A stretch of DNA of 60,957 nt. It comes from Nonomuraea glycinis (GTDB lineage Bacteria; Actinomycetota; Actinomycetes; Streptosporangiales; Streptosporangiaceae). How positions within the stretch are numbered: the first letter of the stretch is position 1; every line of letters starts with the position of its first letter. Below, in pieces: positions 31,601 to 40,045 of this stretch. The notes under the pieces were generated by a model. That model had not been told where the DNA came from. It did not search any database and saw nothing but the letters and a program-made list of their open reading frames with translations. The stretch is taken from contig NZ_BMNK01000017.1 of the NCBI RefSeq assembly GCF_014646515.1, positions 162,974 through 223,930 on the forward strand, in the 5' to 3' direction. Both the position numbers and the translations under genes were made by a program.

Positions 31601-32602
31601 CTAGCGGCGACGACCACGCATCGGAGGCTGCTGGTCGGCGGGCGCGGGGTAACCGGGACGCTGCCCGGCCGCGGGGGCGGGCCCGTGGTAGGTGGGCGCG
31701 GGCAGGATCGGCACCGGTCGCGGGGCCGGGGGAGCCTGAGCCGGGGGAGCCTGAGCCGGGGGAGCCTGAGCCGGGGGAGCCGGGGCGGGGGCCTGAGCCG
31801 GATAGACGAACTGCTGCTCCTGCGTGATCTGCCGGCGCCGCTCCAGGCGGGCCACCAGCTCGGCGTCCTCGTTCAGCTCCCGCTCGGACGGCGACAGGAT
31901 GACCATGAGCAGCATGGTGAGCGTGATGAGGCTGATCACCGTCATGAGCGGCACCAGGAAGTCGAGCGCGTCGGCGCCGCCCACGGCCCCCGGCTGCGCG
32001 GCCGGCGTGATGATCAGCGCGAACATGCCGGTGTAGTGCATGCCGGCCACGGCCAGGCCCATGACCATGGCCGCCCCGGTGATCCAGACAGGGCTCCTGA
32101 CTCGGAGCGTGAACCACAGGGCGGCGGTCGCGGCGACCACCGCGATGATCACGGACGCGATCACGAGGGTGCGGTCGTAGGAGACGTGCGCGGACATGTT
32201 CATGGCGTACATGCCGAGGTAGTGCATGCTGGCCACGCCGAGCCCGGTCAGTACGCCGCCGCCGAGCAGCGGGAGCAGCCGGCCCTGGCCGTAGGAGACC
32301 AGGAACAGGCCGGTGCCGACGACCACGATGGCGACGACCACCGAGGCGACGGTCAGCGGGACGTCGTACCGGATCTGGGTGCCCTGGACCTCGAAGCCCA
32401 TCATGGCGATGAAGTGCATGACCCAGATGCCGGTGCCACCGATGGAGACCGCAGCCCCGAGCAGCCAGCGGATCCGCGAGGCGCCTCGTGAGGCGTGGGC
32501 CTGCGCGGTGAGCCGCAGCCCGAGCATCGAGCCCACGCACGACATCACGTAGGCGAGGACCGGGGTGAGCATGCCGTGGGTGAAATGGTCAACTGGGGAC
32601 AT
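31601..32602 (-). CDS. MHYT-domain membrane sensor with Pro/Ala/Gln-rich tail
   Basis: A 333-residue paralogue of the adjacent MHYT protein, with the same seven-helix core and three motifs (VMHFIAM, SMHYLGM, GMHYTGM). After the coil SERELNEDAELVARLERRR it has a low-complexity tail built on PPAQA repeats and an Arg-rich end, and lacks the GAPEVDLFGTPRG tail. No catalytic output domain is present. It is upstream of, and probably co-transcribed with, its paralogue. Confidence 0.87.
   Translation of the reverse strand: MSPVDHFTHGMLTPVLAYVMSCVGSMLGLRLTAQAHASRGASRIRWLLGAAVSIGGTGIWVMHFIAMMGFEVQGTQIRYDVPLTVASVVVAIVVVGTGLFLVSYGQGRLLPLLGGGVLTGLGVASMHYLGMYAMNMSAHVSYDRTLVIASVIIAVVAATAALWFTLRVRSPVWITGAAMVMGLAVAGMHYTGMFALIITPAAQPGAVGGADALDFLVPLMTVISLITLTMLLMVILSPSERELNEDAELVARLERRRQITQEQQFVYPAQAPAPAPPAQAPPAQAPPAQAPPAPRPVPILPAPTYHGPAPAAGQRPGYPAPADQQPPMRGRRR
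31725..31781. repeat. 15-bp tandem repeat in MHYT gene tail
   Basis: About 3.8 copies of GCCGGGGGAGCCTGA encode the PPAQA repeats. The unit is a whole number of codons, so copy-number change would keep the frame. Confidence 0.85.
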
Positions 32603-32817
32603 TCAGGAGATTCCTTGCATTAGGGGTCTCCGGATTCTTCCAGGGGTGCTGTCCCTTTCGCATGGATACCTCGACTATCTGTCAATCTGGCCTGTCGGAA
32701 ACGTGAGAAGTCCTCATGGTGTCCACGGCATCGAACGGACGCCGGAGCCGGACTAAACTCAGGGCACCGATGCGTTGGTACCAGCGGCGCATTTCCCCAT
32801 CTTCCGGAGGTTCCACC

Positions 32818-34014
32818 ATGACGATGTCTGCCCTGGGCGAGCCGTGTGTTCTGCTCAAGCTGGGCGAGATCGTCCTGAAGGGTAAGAACCGCGAGGTGTT
32901 CGAACGTCGCCTCATCAGCAACATCCGCGACGCGCTCAAGGAGCTCGGCATCAAGCTCGATGTGCGCAAGCGGCACGGCGTCATCGCGATCTTCCTGCCT
33001 GAGGGCGCCACCGCCGAGCAGGCGCGGACCGTGGCCGAGCGCGTCGCCGACGTGCCGGGTCTGGTCTGGATCCACCCCGCCTGGCGCGTCGCCAAGGACC
33101 CCGAGGCCGTGCTCAAGGCCGGTCTGGAGCTCGTCGGCGAGCGCGAGGAGGTCAAGCGCAAGGCGTCGTTCGCGGTCCGCTCCCGCCGCCGCGACAAGCG
33201 CTTCCCGCTCCGCTCCAACGAGCTCGACCGGCTCGTCGGCGGCGCCATCAACGACGAGTACGGCCTGCCCGTCGACCTGAAGAACCCGGCGCTGACCCTG
33301 TCCATCGAGGTCGACAGGGACGAGGTGTTCGTCTTCACCGGCGGCCTGCCCGGCCAGGGCGGCCTGCCGGTCGGCAGCAGCGGCCGGGCGCTGGTGCTCA
33401 TGTCCGGCGGCATCGACTCGCCGGTGGCGGCCTACCGCATGATGCGACGCGGCCTGCACGTCGACTTCCTGCACTTCTCCGGCATCCCGTTCAGCACCTC
33501 CGAGTCCATCTACAAGGCCTACGCCCTGGTCAAGAAGCTCGACCGGTTCCAGGGCGGCTCGCGCCTGTGGGTGGTGCCGTTCGGCAAGGCCCAGCAGTCC
33601 ATCCGCAACTCCGGTCAGGAGCGGCTCGCGGTCATCACCCAGCGCCGGCTCATGCTCAAGACGGCCGAGGAGGTCGCCCACCGCATCCGCGCCGCCGCGC
33701 TGATCACCGGCGACGCGCTCGGCCAGGTCTCCTCGCAGACCCTGACCAACATCACCGCCCAGGACCACGCGGTCGAGCTGCCGATCCTGCGCCCGCTGGT
33801 GGGCTGGGACAAGACCGAGATCATGGCCGAGGCCCGGCGCATCGACACCCTGGCGATCTCCGAGCTGCCCGACGAGGACTGCTGCAGCCTGCTCGCTCCC
33901 AAGCGCGCCGAGACCCGGGCCAAGATCGCGGACCTCAAGCAGATCGAGAAGCGGCTGGACGCCGAGGAACTCGCCGTCCAGCTCGCCGACTCGATTCAGG
34001 AATACACCCTCTAG
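32818..34014 (+). CDS. thiI: tRNA 4-thiouridine synthase ThiI
   Basis: This is a 398-residue protein with an NFLD/THUMP RNA-binding region (about 10-165) and a PP-loop adenylation domain (SGGIDSPVAAYRM). It adenylates U8 of tRNA for sulfuration. There is no C-terminal rhodanese domain, so a separate sulfur carrier is needed, as in Bacillus. CysCys in EDCCSLLAPKR is notable. GGAGG lies 6 bases before the ATG. Its TAG stop overlaps the stop of the convergent aroF within a CTAG. Confidence 0.92.
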   Translation: MTMSALGEPCVLLKLGEIVLKGKNREVFERRLISNIRDALKELGIKLDVRKRHGVIAIFLPEGATAEQARTVAERVADVPGLVWIHPAWRVAKDPEAVLKAGLELVGEREEVKRKASFAVRSRRRDKRFPLRSNELDRLVGGAINDEYGLPVDLKNPALTLSIEVDRDEVFVFTGGLPGQGGLPVGSSGRALVLMSGGIDSPVAAYRMMRRGLHVDFLHFSGIPFSTSESIYKAYALVKKLDRFQGGSRLWVVPFGKAQQSIRNSGQERLAVITQRRLMLKTAEEVAHRIRAAALITGDALGQVSSQTLTNITAQDHAVELPILRPLVGWDKTEIMAEARRIDTLAISELPDEDCCSLLAPKRAETRAKIADLKQIEKRLDAEELAVQLADSIQEYTL

Positions 34015-35039
34015 CTGAGGGCCAGCGCGGCCGACTTGCCCAGCATCGCCGGGAAGTCCCGCATGACCTGGGCCAGCTCGCCCAGATCGGTGTCCACCAG
34101 GGCCTGCGGGCCGTCGCAGAGCGCCTGCTCCGGGTGCGGATGCACGTCGATGATGACGCCGTCCGCGCCCACCGCGATGGCCGCCCGGGTCAGCGGCAGC
34201 ACCAGGTCACGGCGGCCGCCCGAGTGCGACGGGTCCACGATCACCGGCAGGTGCGACAGGCGCTGCGCCACCGGGACGGCGGACACGTCCAGCGTGTTGC
34301 GGGTGGCGGTCTCGAACGTCCTGATGCCCCGCTCGCACAGCACCACGTCAAGGTTGCCGCGCTGCGCGATGTACTCCGCCGCCATCAGCCACTCCTCGAT
34401 CGTGGCGTTCATGCCGCGCTTGAGCATGACCGGCCTGCCCGCCGCCCCGACGGCCTGCAGCAGCGCGAAGTTCTGCGCGTTGCGGGTGCCGACCTGCAGC
34501 ATGTCGGCGTGCGAGGCGACCAGGTCCACGTCGTTCGCGTCGACCACCTCGGTCACGATCGGCAGGCCCGTCTCCTCCCGCACCTCGGCCAGGATCCGCA
34601 GCCCGCGCTCGCCCAAGCCCTGGAACGCGTACGGCGAGGTGCGCGGCTTGAAGGCGCCGCCGCGCAGCAGCGTCGCACCCGCCGCCTGCGCCATCCGCGC
34701 GGCCAGCAGCGTCTGCTCCGGCGTCTCCACCGCGCACGGCCCCGCGATCAGCGTCACCGTCTCGGGGCCGATCGGCACCCCGCCCACATGCACGGTAGAG
34801 CGTTCGGGGTGGTTCTCCCGGCTGACCAGCTTGTACGGGGTCGACACCCGCATCACCTCGCGCACCCCCGGCATGCCGCGCAGGTTGGCCGAGTCGAGCT
34901 GCGTCACGTCGCCCACCAGGCCGATGATCGTCCGCTTGACACCTTTACTCACGAACGCTTCCACTCCCGCCGTCCGCACGACGGTGACGATCGAGGCGAC
35001 GTTGTCGCCGGTTGCCTCAGGGCCCATCACGATGACCAT
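34011..35039 (-). CDS. aroF: 3-deoxy-7-phosphoheptulonate (DAHP) synthase
   Basis: This 342-residue type I-beta enzyme condenses PEP and erythrose-4-phosphate, the first shikimate-pathway step. Residues 1-70 form a ferredoxin-like regulatory domain as in the Thermotoga enzyme, implying feedback by aromatic amino acids. The barrel carries AGPCAVE, GAFKPRTSPY, LKRGM, DPSHSGGRR and DVHPHPEQA. AAAGGAGAAG precedes the ATG. A leader peptide and attenuator hairpin lie directly upstream. Confidence 0.93.
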   Translation of the reverse strand: MVIVMGPEATGDNVASIVTVVRTAGVEAFVSKGVKRTIIGLVGDVTQLDSANLRGMPGVREVMRVSTPYKLVSRENHPERSTVHVGGVPIGPETVTLIAGPCAVETPEQTLLAARMAQAAGATLLRGGAFKPRTSPYAFQGLGERGLRILAEVREETGLPIVTEVVDANDVDLVASHADMLQVGTRNAQNFALLQAVGAAGRPVMLKRGMNATIEEWLMAAEYIAQRGNLDVVLCERGIRTFETATRNTLDVSAVPVAQRLSHLPVIVDPSHSGGRRDLVLPLTRAAIAVGADGVIIDVHPHPEQALCDGPQALVDTDLGELAQVMRDFPAMLGKSAALALS

Positions 35040-35060
35040 GTTCTTCTCCTTTGGAAAACG

Positions 35061-35098
35061 CAGAAGGCCCCGGGTCCTTTCGGACCCGGGGCCTTCTG
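35061..35098 (-). terminator. Attenuator terminator of aroF
   Basis: A perfect 17-bp stem (outer CAGAAGGCC, inner GGGTCC) with a GAAA loop is followed on the minus strand by CGTTTTCC. It lies between the leader peptide stop and aroF, so it must be read through to express aroF. Confidence 0.92.
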
Positions 35099-35110
35099 TT
35101 CGCCTGTCTG

Positions 35111-35185
35111 CTAGCGCAGCGTCAGGTGGCGAACGGTCCGACCAACAGGTCCGTCGCCATACCAAAAAACGATCGCGGTGCGCAT
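35111..35185 (-). CDS. Aromatic leader peptide (Phe-Trp-Tyr)
   Basis: This short frame encodes 24 residues beginning MRTAIVFWYGDG. Three consecutive codons, TTT TGG TAT, specify Phe, Trp and Tyr. GAGG lies 5 bases before the ATG. A stem can form between the region of these codons (GGCGACGGACC) and GGACCGTTCGCC downstream. The classical attenuation model predicts that ribosomes stalled at Phe, Trp or Tyr codons favour an alternative fold over the terminator. Confidence 0.88.
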   Translation of the reverse strand: MRTAIVFWYGDGPVGRTVRHLTLR

Positions 35186-35282
35186 AGTGCCCTCATGGTA
35201 GCGCACCCCGACCCGCTGGCGAGCCGGCTCCCGCCCGATGGCAGGATGGTCCAGACCGCGAGACCCCGTGAGGAGAGTGATC

Positions 35283-35879
35283 GTGGCGGAGTCACGCCTG
35301 CCTCCAGGCCAGTACGTCCCCCGCGGCCTACCCGTGGTCCATTACGGCAGGGTCCCCCCGTTCAAGCCGGCCAGCTGGGACTTCCGGGTGTTCGGCGCCA
35401 CCGCCTCGGGTGAGGAGCACGGCTTCGCCTGGGACGAGTTCGAGCGCCTGCCCCGCACCAGCGTCACGGCGGACTTCCACTGCGTCACCAAGTTCTCCAT
35501 GATGGACCTGCGGTGGCGCGGCGTCACCCCGGCCACCATCCTGGAGGCGGTCCCGCCCGCCGCCGGCGTCCGGCACGTGATGATCTGGGCCGAGTACGGC
35601 TACAGCGCCAATCTCAGGACGTCCGACTTCACCGCCCCCGGCACGCTGCTGGCCACCGCCTTCGGGGACGAGCCGCTCACCGCCGAGCACGGCGCCCCGC
35701 TGCGGCTCATCGTGCCGCACCTGTACGCGTGGAAGAGCGTCAAGTGGGTGCGCGCCATCGAGTATCTGGTCGACGACCGCCGGGGATTCTGGGAGGAGCG
35801 CGGCTACCACAACGTCGCCGACCCCTGGCACGAGCAGCGCTACTCCTACCAGGAAGAACCCGGGGAGGGCCCGGCGTAG
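35283..35879 (+). CDS. Sulfite-oxidase-like molybdopterin oxidoreductase
   Basis: The 198-residue protein is of the oxidoreductase molybdopterin-binding (YedY/MsrP-type) family. The molybdenum-ligand Cys is in ADFHCVTKFS, and VPHLYAWKSVKWV is a cofactor-binding segment. Only the catalytic domain is present and there is no signal peptide, so it is probably cytosolic. GTG start at 35283 after GAGGAG. No heme or membrane partner is adjacent; the substrate is unknown. Confidence 0.87.
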   Translation: MAESRLPPGQYVPRGLPVVHYGRVPPFKPASWDFRVFGATASGEEHGFAWDEFERLPRTSVTADFHCVTKFSMMDLRWRGVTPATILEAVPPAAGVRHVMIWAEYGYSANLRTSDFTAPGTLLATAFGDEPLTAEHGAPLRLIVPHLYAWKSVKWVRAIEYLVDDRRGFWEERGYHNVADPWHEQRYSYQEEPGEGPA

Positions 35880-35880
35880 G

Positions 35881-35916
35881 ACAACGCTCGGTTTCCGCCC
35901 GGACACGGTGCGTTGT
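35881..35916. promoter_or_regulatory. Inverted repeat before the LytS-type kinase gene
   Basis: ACAACGC (35881-35887) and GCGTTGT (35910-35916) are perfect inverted 7-mers 22 bases apart, just after one gene and before the kinase start. It could be a regulator site or weak terminator. Confidence 0.35.
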
Positions 35917-35933
35917 TGGCTACGGTTGCCCGC

Positions 35934-37076
35934 ATGCTGACCGCCGGGTGCGTGGCGCTCTCCTGCCTGACCTTCGTCCTGGGCTACACGCTCGGCCGGG
36001 TCGCGCGGCGCCGCACCCGGATCGAGACCCGCTGGAACGATCAGGCGACCTTCGCCACGCTGCACCTGGCCGCGATGGCCGCGCCCGCGCTGCGCACCGG
36101 GCTCACCCGTGACTCCGCCCGTAAGGCCGTACGTCATCTGCACGCCCTGCTCGGCACGCACGCCGTCGCGATCACCTCCACCGACGTGGCGCTCGCCTGG
36201 GACGGCCCCTGCGCCGAGGAGGTCCTCGGCTACGCGCGCGCCACGCTCGCCTCCGGACGGGCGCAGGTGTTCGCGGGTGAGCCGTACGGCGCGGTGGTGG
36301 TGCCGCTGGCCGTCGACGGCACGATCGTCGGCGCGCTGGCGGTCTTCGACGAGGAGCTGAGCGCGGGCCTGGTGCGGACCGTCACCGAGGTCGGCCGCTG
36401 GGTGTCGGGCCAGCTGGAGCTGGCCGAGCTCGACTCCTCGCGGCGGCGCGCGCTGGAAGCGGAGATGCGGGCGCTGCGCGCCCAGATCTCCCCGCACTTC
36501 GTCTACAACGCGCTGACCACGATCGCGTCGTTCGTCCGCACCGACCCGAACCGCGCCCGCGAGCTGCTGCTCGACTTCGCCGACTTCGCCCGGTACGCCC
36601 TTTCCAAGACCCATGACTTCACCACCCTCGCCGACGAGCTGAGCTGCGTGGACCGCTATCTGCTGCTGGAGCGCGCCAGGTTCGGCGACAAGCTGCGCTT
36701 CAGCCTGCAGGTGGCCCCGGAGGTGCTGCCGGTGCCGGTGCCGTTCCTGTGCCTGCAACCCCTGGTCGAGAACGCCATCAAGCACGGCATGCGGGACCGC
36801 GGTGGCATCGGCGAAGTCCGCGTGGTGGCACGGGACGCGGGACCGGAGGCGCACATCACCGTGGAGGACGACGGCACCGGCATGGACCCCGAGCGGGCCA
36901 GGAGGGTGCTCGACGACGACCCGACCCGCGAGGGCAGCGGCATCGGCCTGGCCAACGTGGATCTGCGCATGCGCCAGATCTACGGCGACGGCTACGGGCT
37001 GGTGGTCGAGACGGCTCTGGGCGCGGGCACGAGAGTGCGGCTCCGGGTGCCAAAGGCGCAACTCGGCCATATGTGA
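35934..37076 (+). CDS. LytS/YehU-type sensor histidine kinase
   Basis: This is a 380-residue kinase: one N-terminal membrane helix (VALSCLTFVLGYTLG), a GAF-like region (about 55-165), then the His_kinase domain with phospho-acceptor His in LRAQISPHFVYNAL. An ATPase domain follows (PLVENAIKHGM, EDDGTGM, GSGIGLANVDLRMR). It pairs with the LytTR regulator 66 bases downstream. The ATG at 35934 gives the membrane helix; a TTG 21 bases earlier is possible. The signal may be the symporter's substrate; that is inference. Confidence 0.9.
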   Translation: MLTAGCVALSCLTFVLGYTLGRVARRRTRIETRWNDQATFATLHLAAMAAPALRTGLTRDSARKAVRHLHALLGTHAVAITSTDVALAWDGPCAEEVLGYARATLASGRAQVFAGEPYGAVVVPLAVDGTIVGALAVFDEELSAGLVRTVTEVGRWVSGQLELAELDSSRRRALEAEMRALRAQISPHFVYNALTTIASFVRTDPNRARELLLDFADFARYALSKTHDFTTLADELSCVDRYLLLERARFGDKLRFSLQVAPEVLPVPVPFLCLQPLVENAIKHGMRDRGGIGEVRVVARDAGPEAHITVEDDGTGMDPERARRVLDDDPTREGSGIGLANVDLRMRQIYGDGYGLVVETALGAGTRVRLRVPKAQLGHM

Positions 37077-37142
37077 CCATATCTTTACGCAGAGTGACGT
37101 GAGGGGTTGTGACCTTTGACTTCGTACGGCAGCGTAGGGGCC

Positions 37143-37883
37143 ATGCTACGTGTGCTGGCCGTGGACGACGAGGAGCCCGCGCTGGAGGAGCTGGCCTACC
37201 TGTTGCGCCAGGACCGCCGGGTCGAGCACGTGATCACCGCCTGTGACGGCGTCGCGGCGATGCAGGACATGGTCCAGATGATGGGCGGCGGCGAGCGGCT
37301 CGACGCGATCTTCCTGGACATCAGGATGCCCGGCCTGGACGGGCTCGACCTGGCCCGGCTCGTCGGCGGGTTCCCCAGCCCGCCGAAGCTGGTCTTCGTC
37401 ACCGCCCACGACGGGTGCGCGGTGCAGGCCTTCGACCTCGAAGCCGTCGACTACCTGCTGAAGCCGGTCCGGGCCGAGCGGCTGGCGGAGGCGGTGCGCC
37501 GGCTGGAGGTGGCCGCCTCGCCCGCCCCCGAGCCCGGCCAGGACGACGTGATCCCGGTCGAGCTCGGCGGCCGCACCCGGTTCGTGCCGCAGCAGGCGGT
37601 CCGCTTCGCCGAGGCCAAGGGCGACTATGTGCGCCTGCACACCGACGACGGCAGCTATCTGGTGCGCATGTCGCTGGCGGCGCTGGAGCGGCGCTGGGCG
37701 GAGGCGGGCTTCATCCGGGTGCACCGCAGCACGCTGGTCTCCGCCCGCCATGTCAGCGAGCTCAGGTTCGAGGGCGGCCGGGTCACGGTCACCGTCGGCA
37801 CCGAGGTCCTGCAGGTCAGCAGGCGACACAGCCGGCAGGTGCGCGAGCAGCTCGTCCGCCAGCACAGAGGAGTGATCTCGTGA
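37143..37883 (+). CDS. LytTR-family response regulator
   Basis: This 246-residue regulator has a receiver domain (VDDEEPALEEL, phospho-Asp in IFLDIRMPGLDG, VTAHD, LKPV; about 1-120). A C-terminal LytTR DNA-binding domain (about 145-245) contains EAKGDYVRLHTDDGSYLVR and FIRVHRSTLVSARHV. The ATG at 37143 begins the receiver. Its stop overlaps the GTG of the next gene (GTGA), so kinase, regulator, small membrane protein and symporter form one operon. Confidence 0.92.
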   Translation: MLRVLAVDDEEPALEELAYLLRQDRRVEHVITACDGVAAMQDMVQMMGGGERLDAIFLDIRMPGLDGLDLARLVGGFPSPPKLVFVTAHDGCAVQAFDLEAVDYLLKPVRAERLAEAVRRLEVAASPAPEPGQDDVIPVELGGRTRFVPQQAVRFAEAKGDYVRLHTDDGSYLVRMSLAALERRWAEAGFIRVHRSTLVSARHVSELRFEGGRVTVTVGTEVLQVSRRHSRQVREQLVRQHRGVIS

Positions 37884-38170
37884 CCGCTCGCCGGGTCCCG
37901 GTGACCCGCCGCCGTAGGGTGGCCGGCCGCCCGCGCGGCGCCTTCACCCCCGAAGGCGAGGCCCCCGACGTGGGAGAGCTCGTCTCCCGGCAGTTACGCC
38001 AGGCGCTGGCCACCGTCGCCGCCGCGCTGATCTCGCTCGCCGGGCTGCCCGCCGTCGCGCTCTGGCTGCGCGCCCCCGGCGCCTGGGTGGCGCTGACGCT
38101 GGCGGTGCAGCCCGTCCTGGTGGCGCTGGCCGTCCACCATCTCAAGCGCGCGGAGCGGCTCGAACGATGA
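37880..38170 (+). CDS. Small two-helix membrane protein, symporter partner
   Basis: This 96-residue protein has a basic N-terminus and two hydrophobic helices (VAAALISLAGLPAVALWL and WVALTLAVQPVLVALAV). It overlaps the regulator gene by 4 bases and the symporter by 4 bases. The position and size match DUF485/YjcH-like proteins that accompany acetate-type symporters; sequence alone is weak. GAGGAG precedes the GTG start. Confidence 0.78.
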   Translation: MTARRVPVTRRRRVAGRPRGAFTPEGEAPDVGELVSRQLRQALATVAAALISLAGLPAVALWLRAPGAWVALTLAVQPVLVALAVHHLKRAERLER

Positions 38171-39849
38171 CCGTCGCGGTGCTGTCCTGGACCGCCTTCG
38201 TCGTGCTGCTGGGCATCTCGGTGAGCGCCGCGCGCCCGCGCCGCTACAGCGCCCCCGCGCAGTTACAGGCCGCTCGCCGGGCGGTGCGGCCGTGGCGCAA
38301 CGGGGCGGCGATCAGCTCCGAGTTCACCTCGGCCGCGGTGTGCCTGGGCCTGGCCGGGCTGAGCAGCGCGAGCGGCGGGTGGCATCCGGCGGGCGTGGCC
38401 GGCGGGTTCGTCATCGTCCTCGCCCTCGTCGTCGCGCCGCTGCGCCGTTCCCGCACCTACACGCTGCCGGACTTCGCCGAGTGGCGGCTCGGGTCGGTGC
38501 CGCTGCGCTGTCTCACCACGATGCTCTCCCTGGTCATCGGGATGGCGTTCCTGGTCGCCCAGCTGCACGCGGCGGGGGTGGTGGTGCGGCTGCTGACCGG
38601 CATGCCCGCCTGGGCGGGGTGGGCGGCGCTGGCCGCGGCCGGGGTCGCGATCGCCCTCGCCGGGGGGACGGGCAGCGTGACGAGCGTCCAGGCGTCCCAG
38701 TACTGGCTGAAGCTGGTGATCTTCGTCGGGGTGGGGGTGGTGCTGTGGGCGGTCTGGTGGCACCACCTGCCCTCCGGCGACGTCACGGCCTTCGTCGCGG
38801 GCCTGCCGGACGGGCTCTGGGAGGGCGCCGTCGGAACGTCGTACGGTGCCGCGGACCCTTCGGCCGCTCCCGCGCACGCCCCCGCGCACGCCCCCGCGCA
38901 CGCCCCCGCGCACGCCCCCGCGCACGCCCCCGCTCCCGCGCACGCGCACGCCCCCGACCTCGCCCCGGCTCCCCAGGGCGGTGGCGACGGGATGGCGGGA
39001 CTGCTGCCGGGGGCGCTCATGGTGCTGCTGGCGTGCGCGCTGGGCACGATGGGGCTGCCGCATGTGATCGTCCGCCTGCACGTCGCCCTGGACGGTCACG
39101 AGGCCAGGCGGTCCATCGTGGCGGCGCAGGCGATGCTGGCGCTGTTCTGCGTGGTGCCGCCGCTCTACGGCGTGCTGAGCGCGGTTGTGGCGCGCGGCGG
39201 CGTCATGGACGAGATCGTCCTGCTGCTGCCCGCCAGGATGCTGCCCGGACCGGCCGGCGACCTGCTGACCGGGCTGCTGGCCGCCGGCGCGTTCGTCGCC
39301 TTCCTGGCCACCGCGTGCGGGGTGCTGAGCGCGGTCGGGGGCGCCATCTCGGCCTGTGTCTCGCGGGCCACCGGCGCCAGCGTCTTCCGCGGCGCCGTGC
39401 TCGCCGTGGCGCTCACCGCGCTGGCCCTGACCATGGCCACGGACCCCAGCGGCTCGATGCCGCTCATGATGCTCGGCTTCAGTCTCTCGGCGGCCACCCT
39501 CTGCCCGCTGCTGCTGCTCGGCATCTGGTGGCGGCGGCTCACCGACGCCGGTGTCCTGGCCGGGGCGGTGGCCGGCGGGGGCGTGACGGCCGCCCTCGTG
39601 GTGTGCGAACAGACGGGCTTGAACCTGGGCGTGCCCACGTCCCACCCCGCGTCGGTCGCGGTGCCTCTCGCGTTCGCCGTGATGGTGGTGATTTCCCTGG
39701 TCACACCGGGTCGAGTGCCCGGGGGAGTGGGCCGGATGATGGCCAGAATGCACCTGCCGGAGCCTTCGGAGCGCGCCGGAGGCCACCGCTCGTCGCCCGG
39801 TGCGGACCGCTCACCGTCCGGGCGCGTCCCGCATACCGATGACTACTGA
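38167..39849 (+). CDS. Sodium:solute symporter with His/Ala/Pro repeat loop
   Basis: This 560-residue SSS-family transporter is similar to cation/acetate symporters. Membrane segments run throughout, with DFAEWRLGS and GGTGSVTSVQASQYWLKLV as family regions. Between helices, residues 232-268 are an insertion of AHAP repeats with seven His, encoded by a 12-bp tandem repeat. It may bind metal or be a flexible spacer. It is the last gene of the kinase/regulator operon; the substrate is likely a small carboxylate. Confidence 0.87.
   Translation: MTVAVLSWTAFVVLLGISVSAARPRRYSAPAQLQAARRAVRPWRNGAAISSEFTSAAVCLGLAGLSSASGGWHPAGVAGGFVIVLALVVAPLRRSRTYTLPDFAEWRLGSVPLRCLTTMLSLVIGMAFLVAQLHAAGVVVRLLTGMPAWAGWAALAAAGVAIALAGGTGSVTSVQASQYWLKLVIFVGVGVVLWAVWWHHLPSGDVTAFVAGLPDGLWEGAVGTSYGAADPSAAPAHAPAHAPAHAPAHAPAHAPAPAHAHAPDLAPAPQGGGDGMAGLLPGALMVLLACALGTMGLPHVIVRLHVALDGHEARRSIVAAQAMLALFCVVPPLYGVLSAVVARGGVMDEIVLLLPARMLPGPAGDLLTGLLAAGAFVAFLATACGVLSAVGGAISACVSRATGASVFRGAVLAVALTALALTMATDPSGSMPLMMLGFSLSAATLCPLLLLGIWWRRLTDAGVLAGAVAGGGVTAALVVCEQTGLNLGVPTSHPASVAVPLAFAVMVVISLVTPGRVPGGVGRMMARMHLPEPSERAGGHRSSPGADRSPSGRVPHTDDY
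38869..38928. repeat. 12-bp tandem repeat in the symporter gene
   Basis: Five perfect copies of CCCGCGCACGCC encode the PAHA repeats. Related shorter units continue to about 38951. Copy changes keep the reading frame. Confidence 0.9.
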
Positions 39850-39906
39850 CCGTTGGGCGAGGCGGCGGTCAACGGGGTGTCGTGCGGTAGGTCGCGACCG
39901 TAGTGT

Positions 39907-39961
39907 TTCGGCATCGGAGCCACTCCGGCGCAGCAGGAGGGGAGCCGCAAGGCTCGCCGAA
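39907..39961 (+). ncRNA. Possible structured RNA between convergent genes
   Basis: A three-way fold can be drawn. The closing stem is TTCGGC/GCCGAA. Hairpin CGGAG-CCA-CTCCG and hairpin GAGCC-GCAA-GGCTC (a GNRA loop) sit inside, with a purine-rich linker. It matches no RNA family I know and lies between two gene 3' ends. Chance pairing in GC-rich DNA is a real alternative. Confidence 0.2.
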
Positions 39962-40045
39962 CGCGCTGGATCCATGGTGGTCACACGGGCCGCCACGGCT
40001 GTCGGGCCCTCGACCGGGGGGTCGGGCCCGCTGCCGACCACGTGA

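Noticed and set aside
35040..35110. The strong hairpin considered as the terminator of the rightward oxidoreductase gene region
   Set aside because: Its T tract is on the minus strand and it lies between the leader peptide and aroF, so attenuation fits better.
38869..38951. Short repeat array in the symporter gene considered as a non-coding repeat or CRISPR
   Set aside because: The 12-bp units are contiguous and in frame inside an intact transporter gene.
39895..39970. Structured region considered as a cobalamin, c-di-AMP or SAM riboswitch
   Set aside because: None of the conserved core sequences of these classes is present, and no gene lies downstream in the right orientation within reach.
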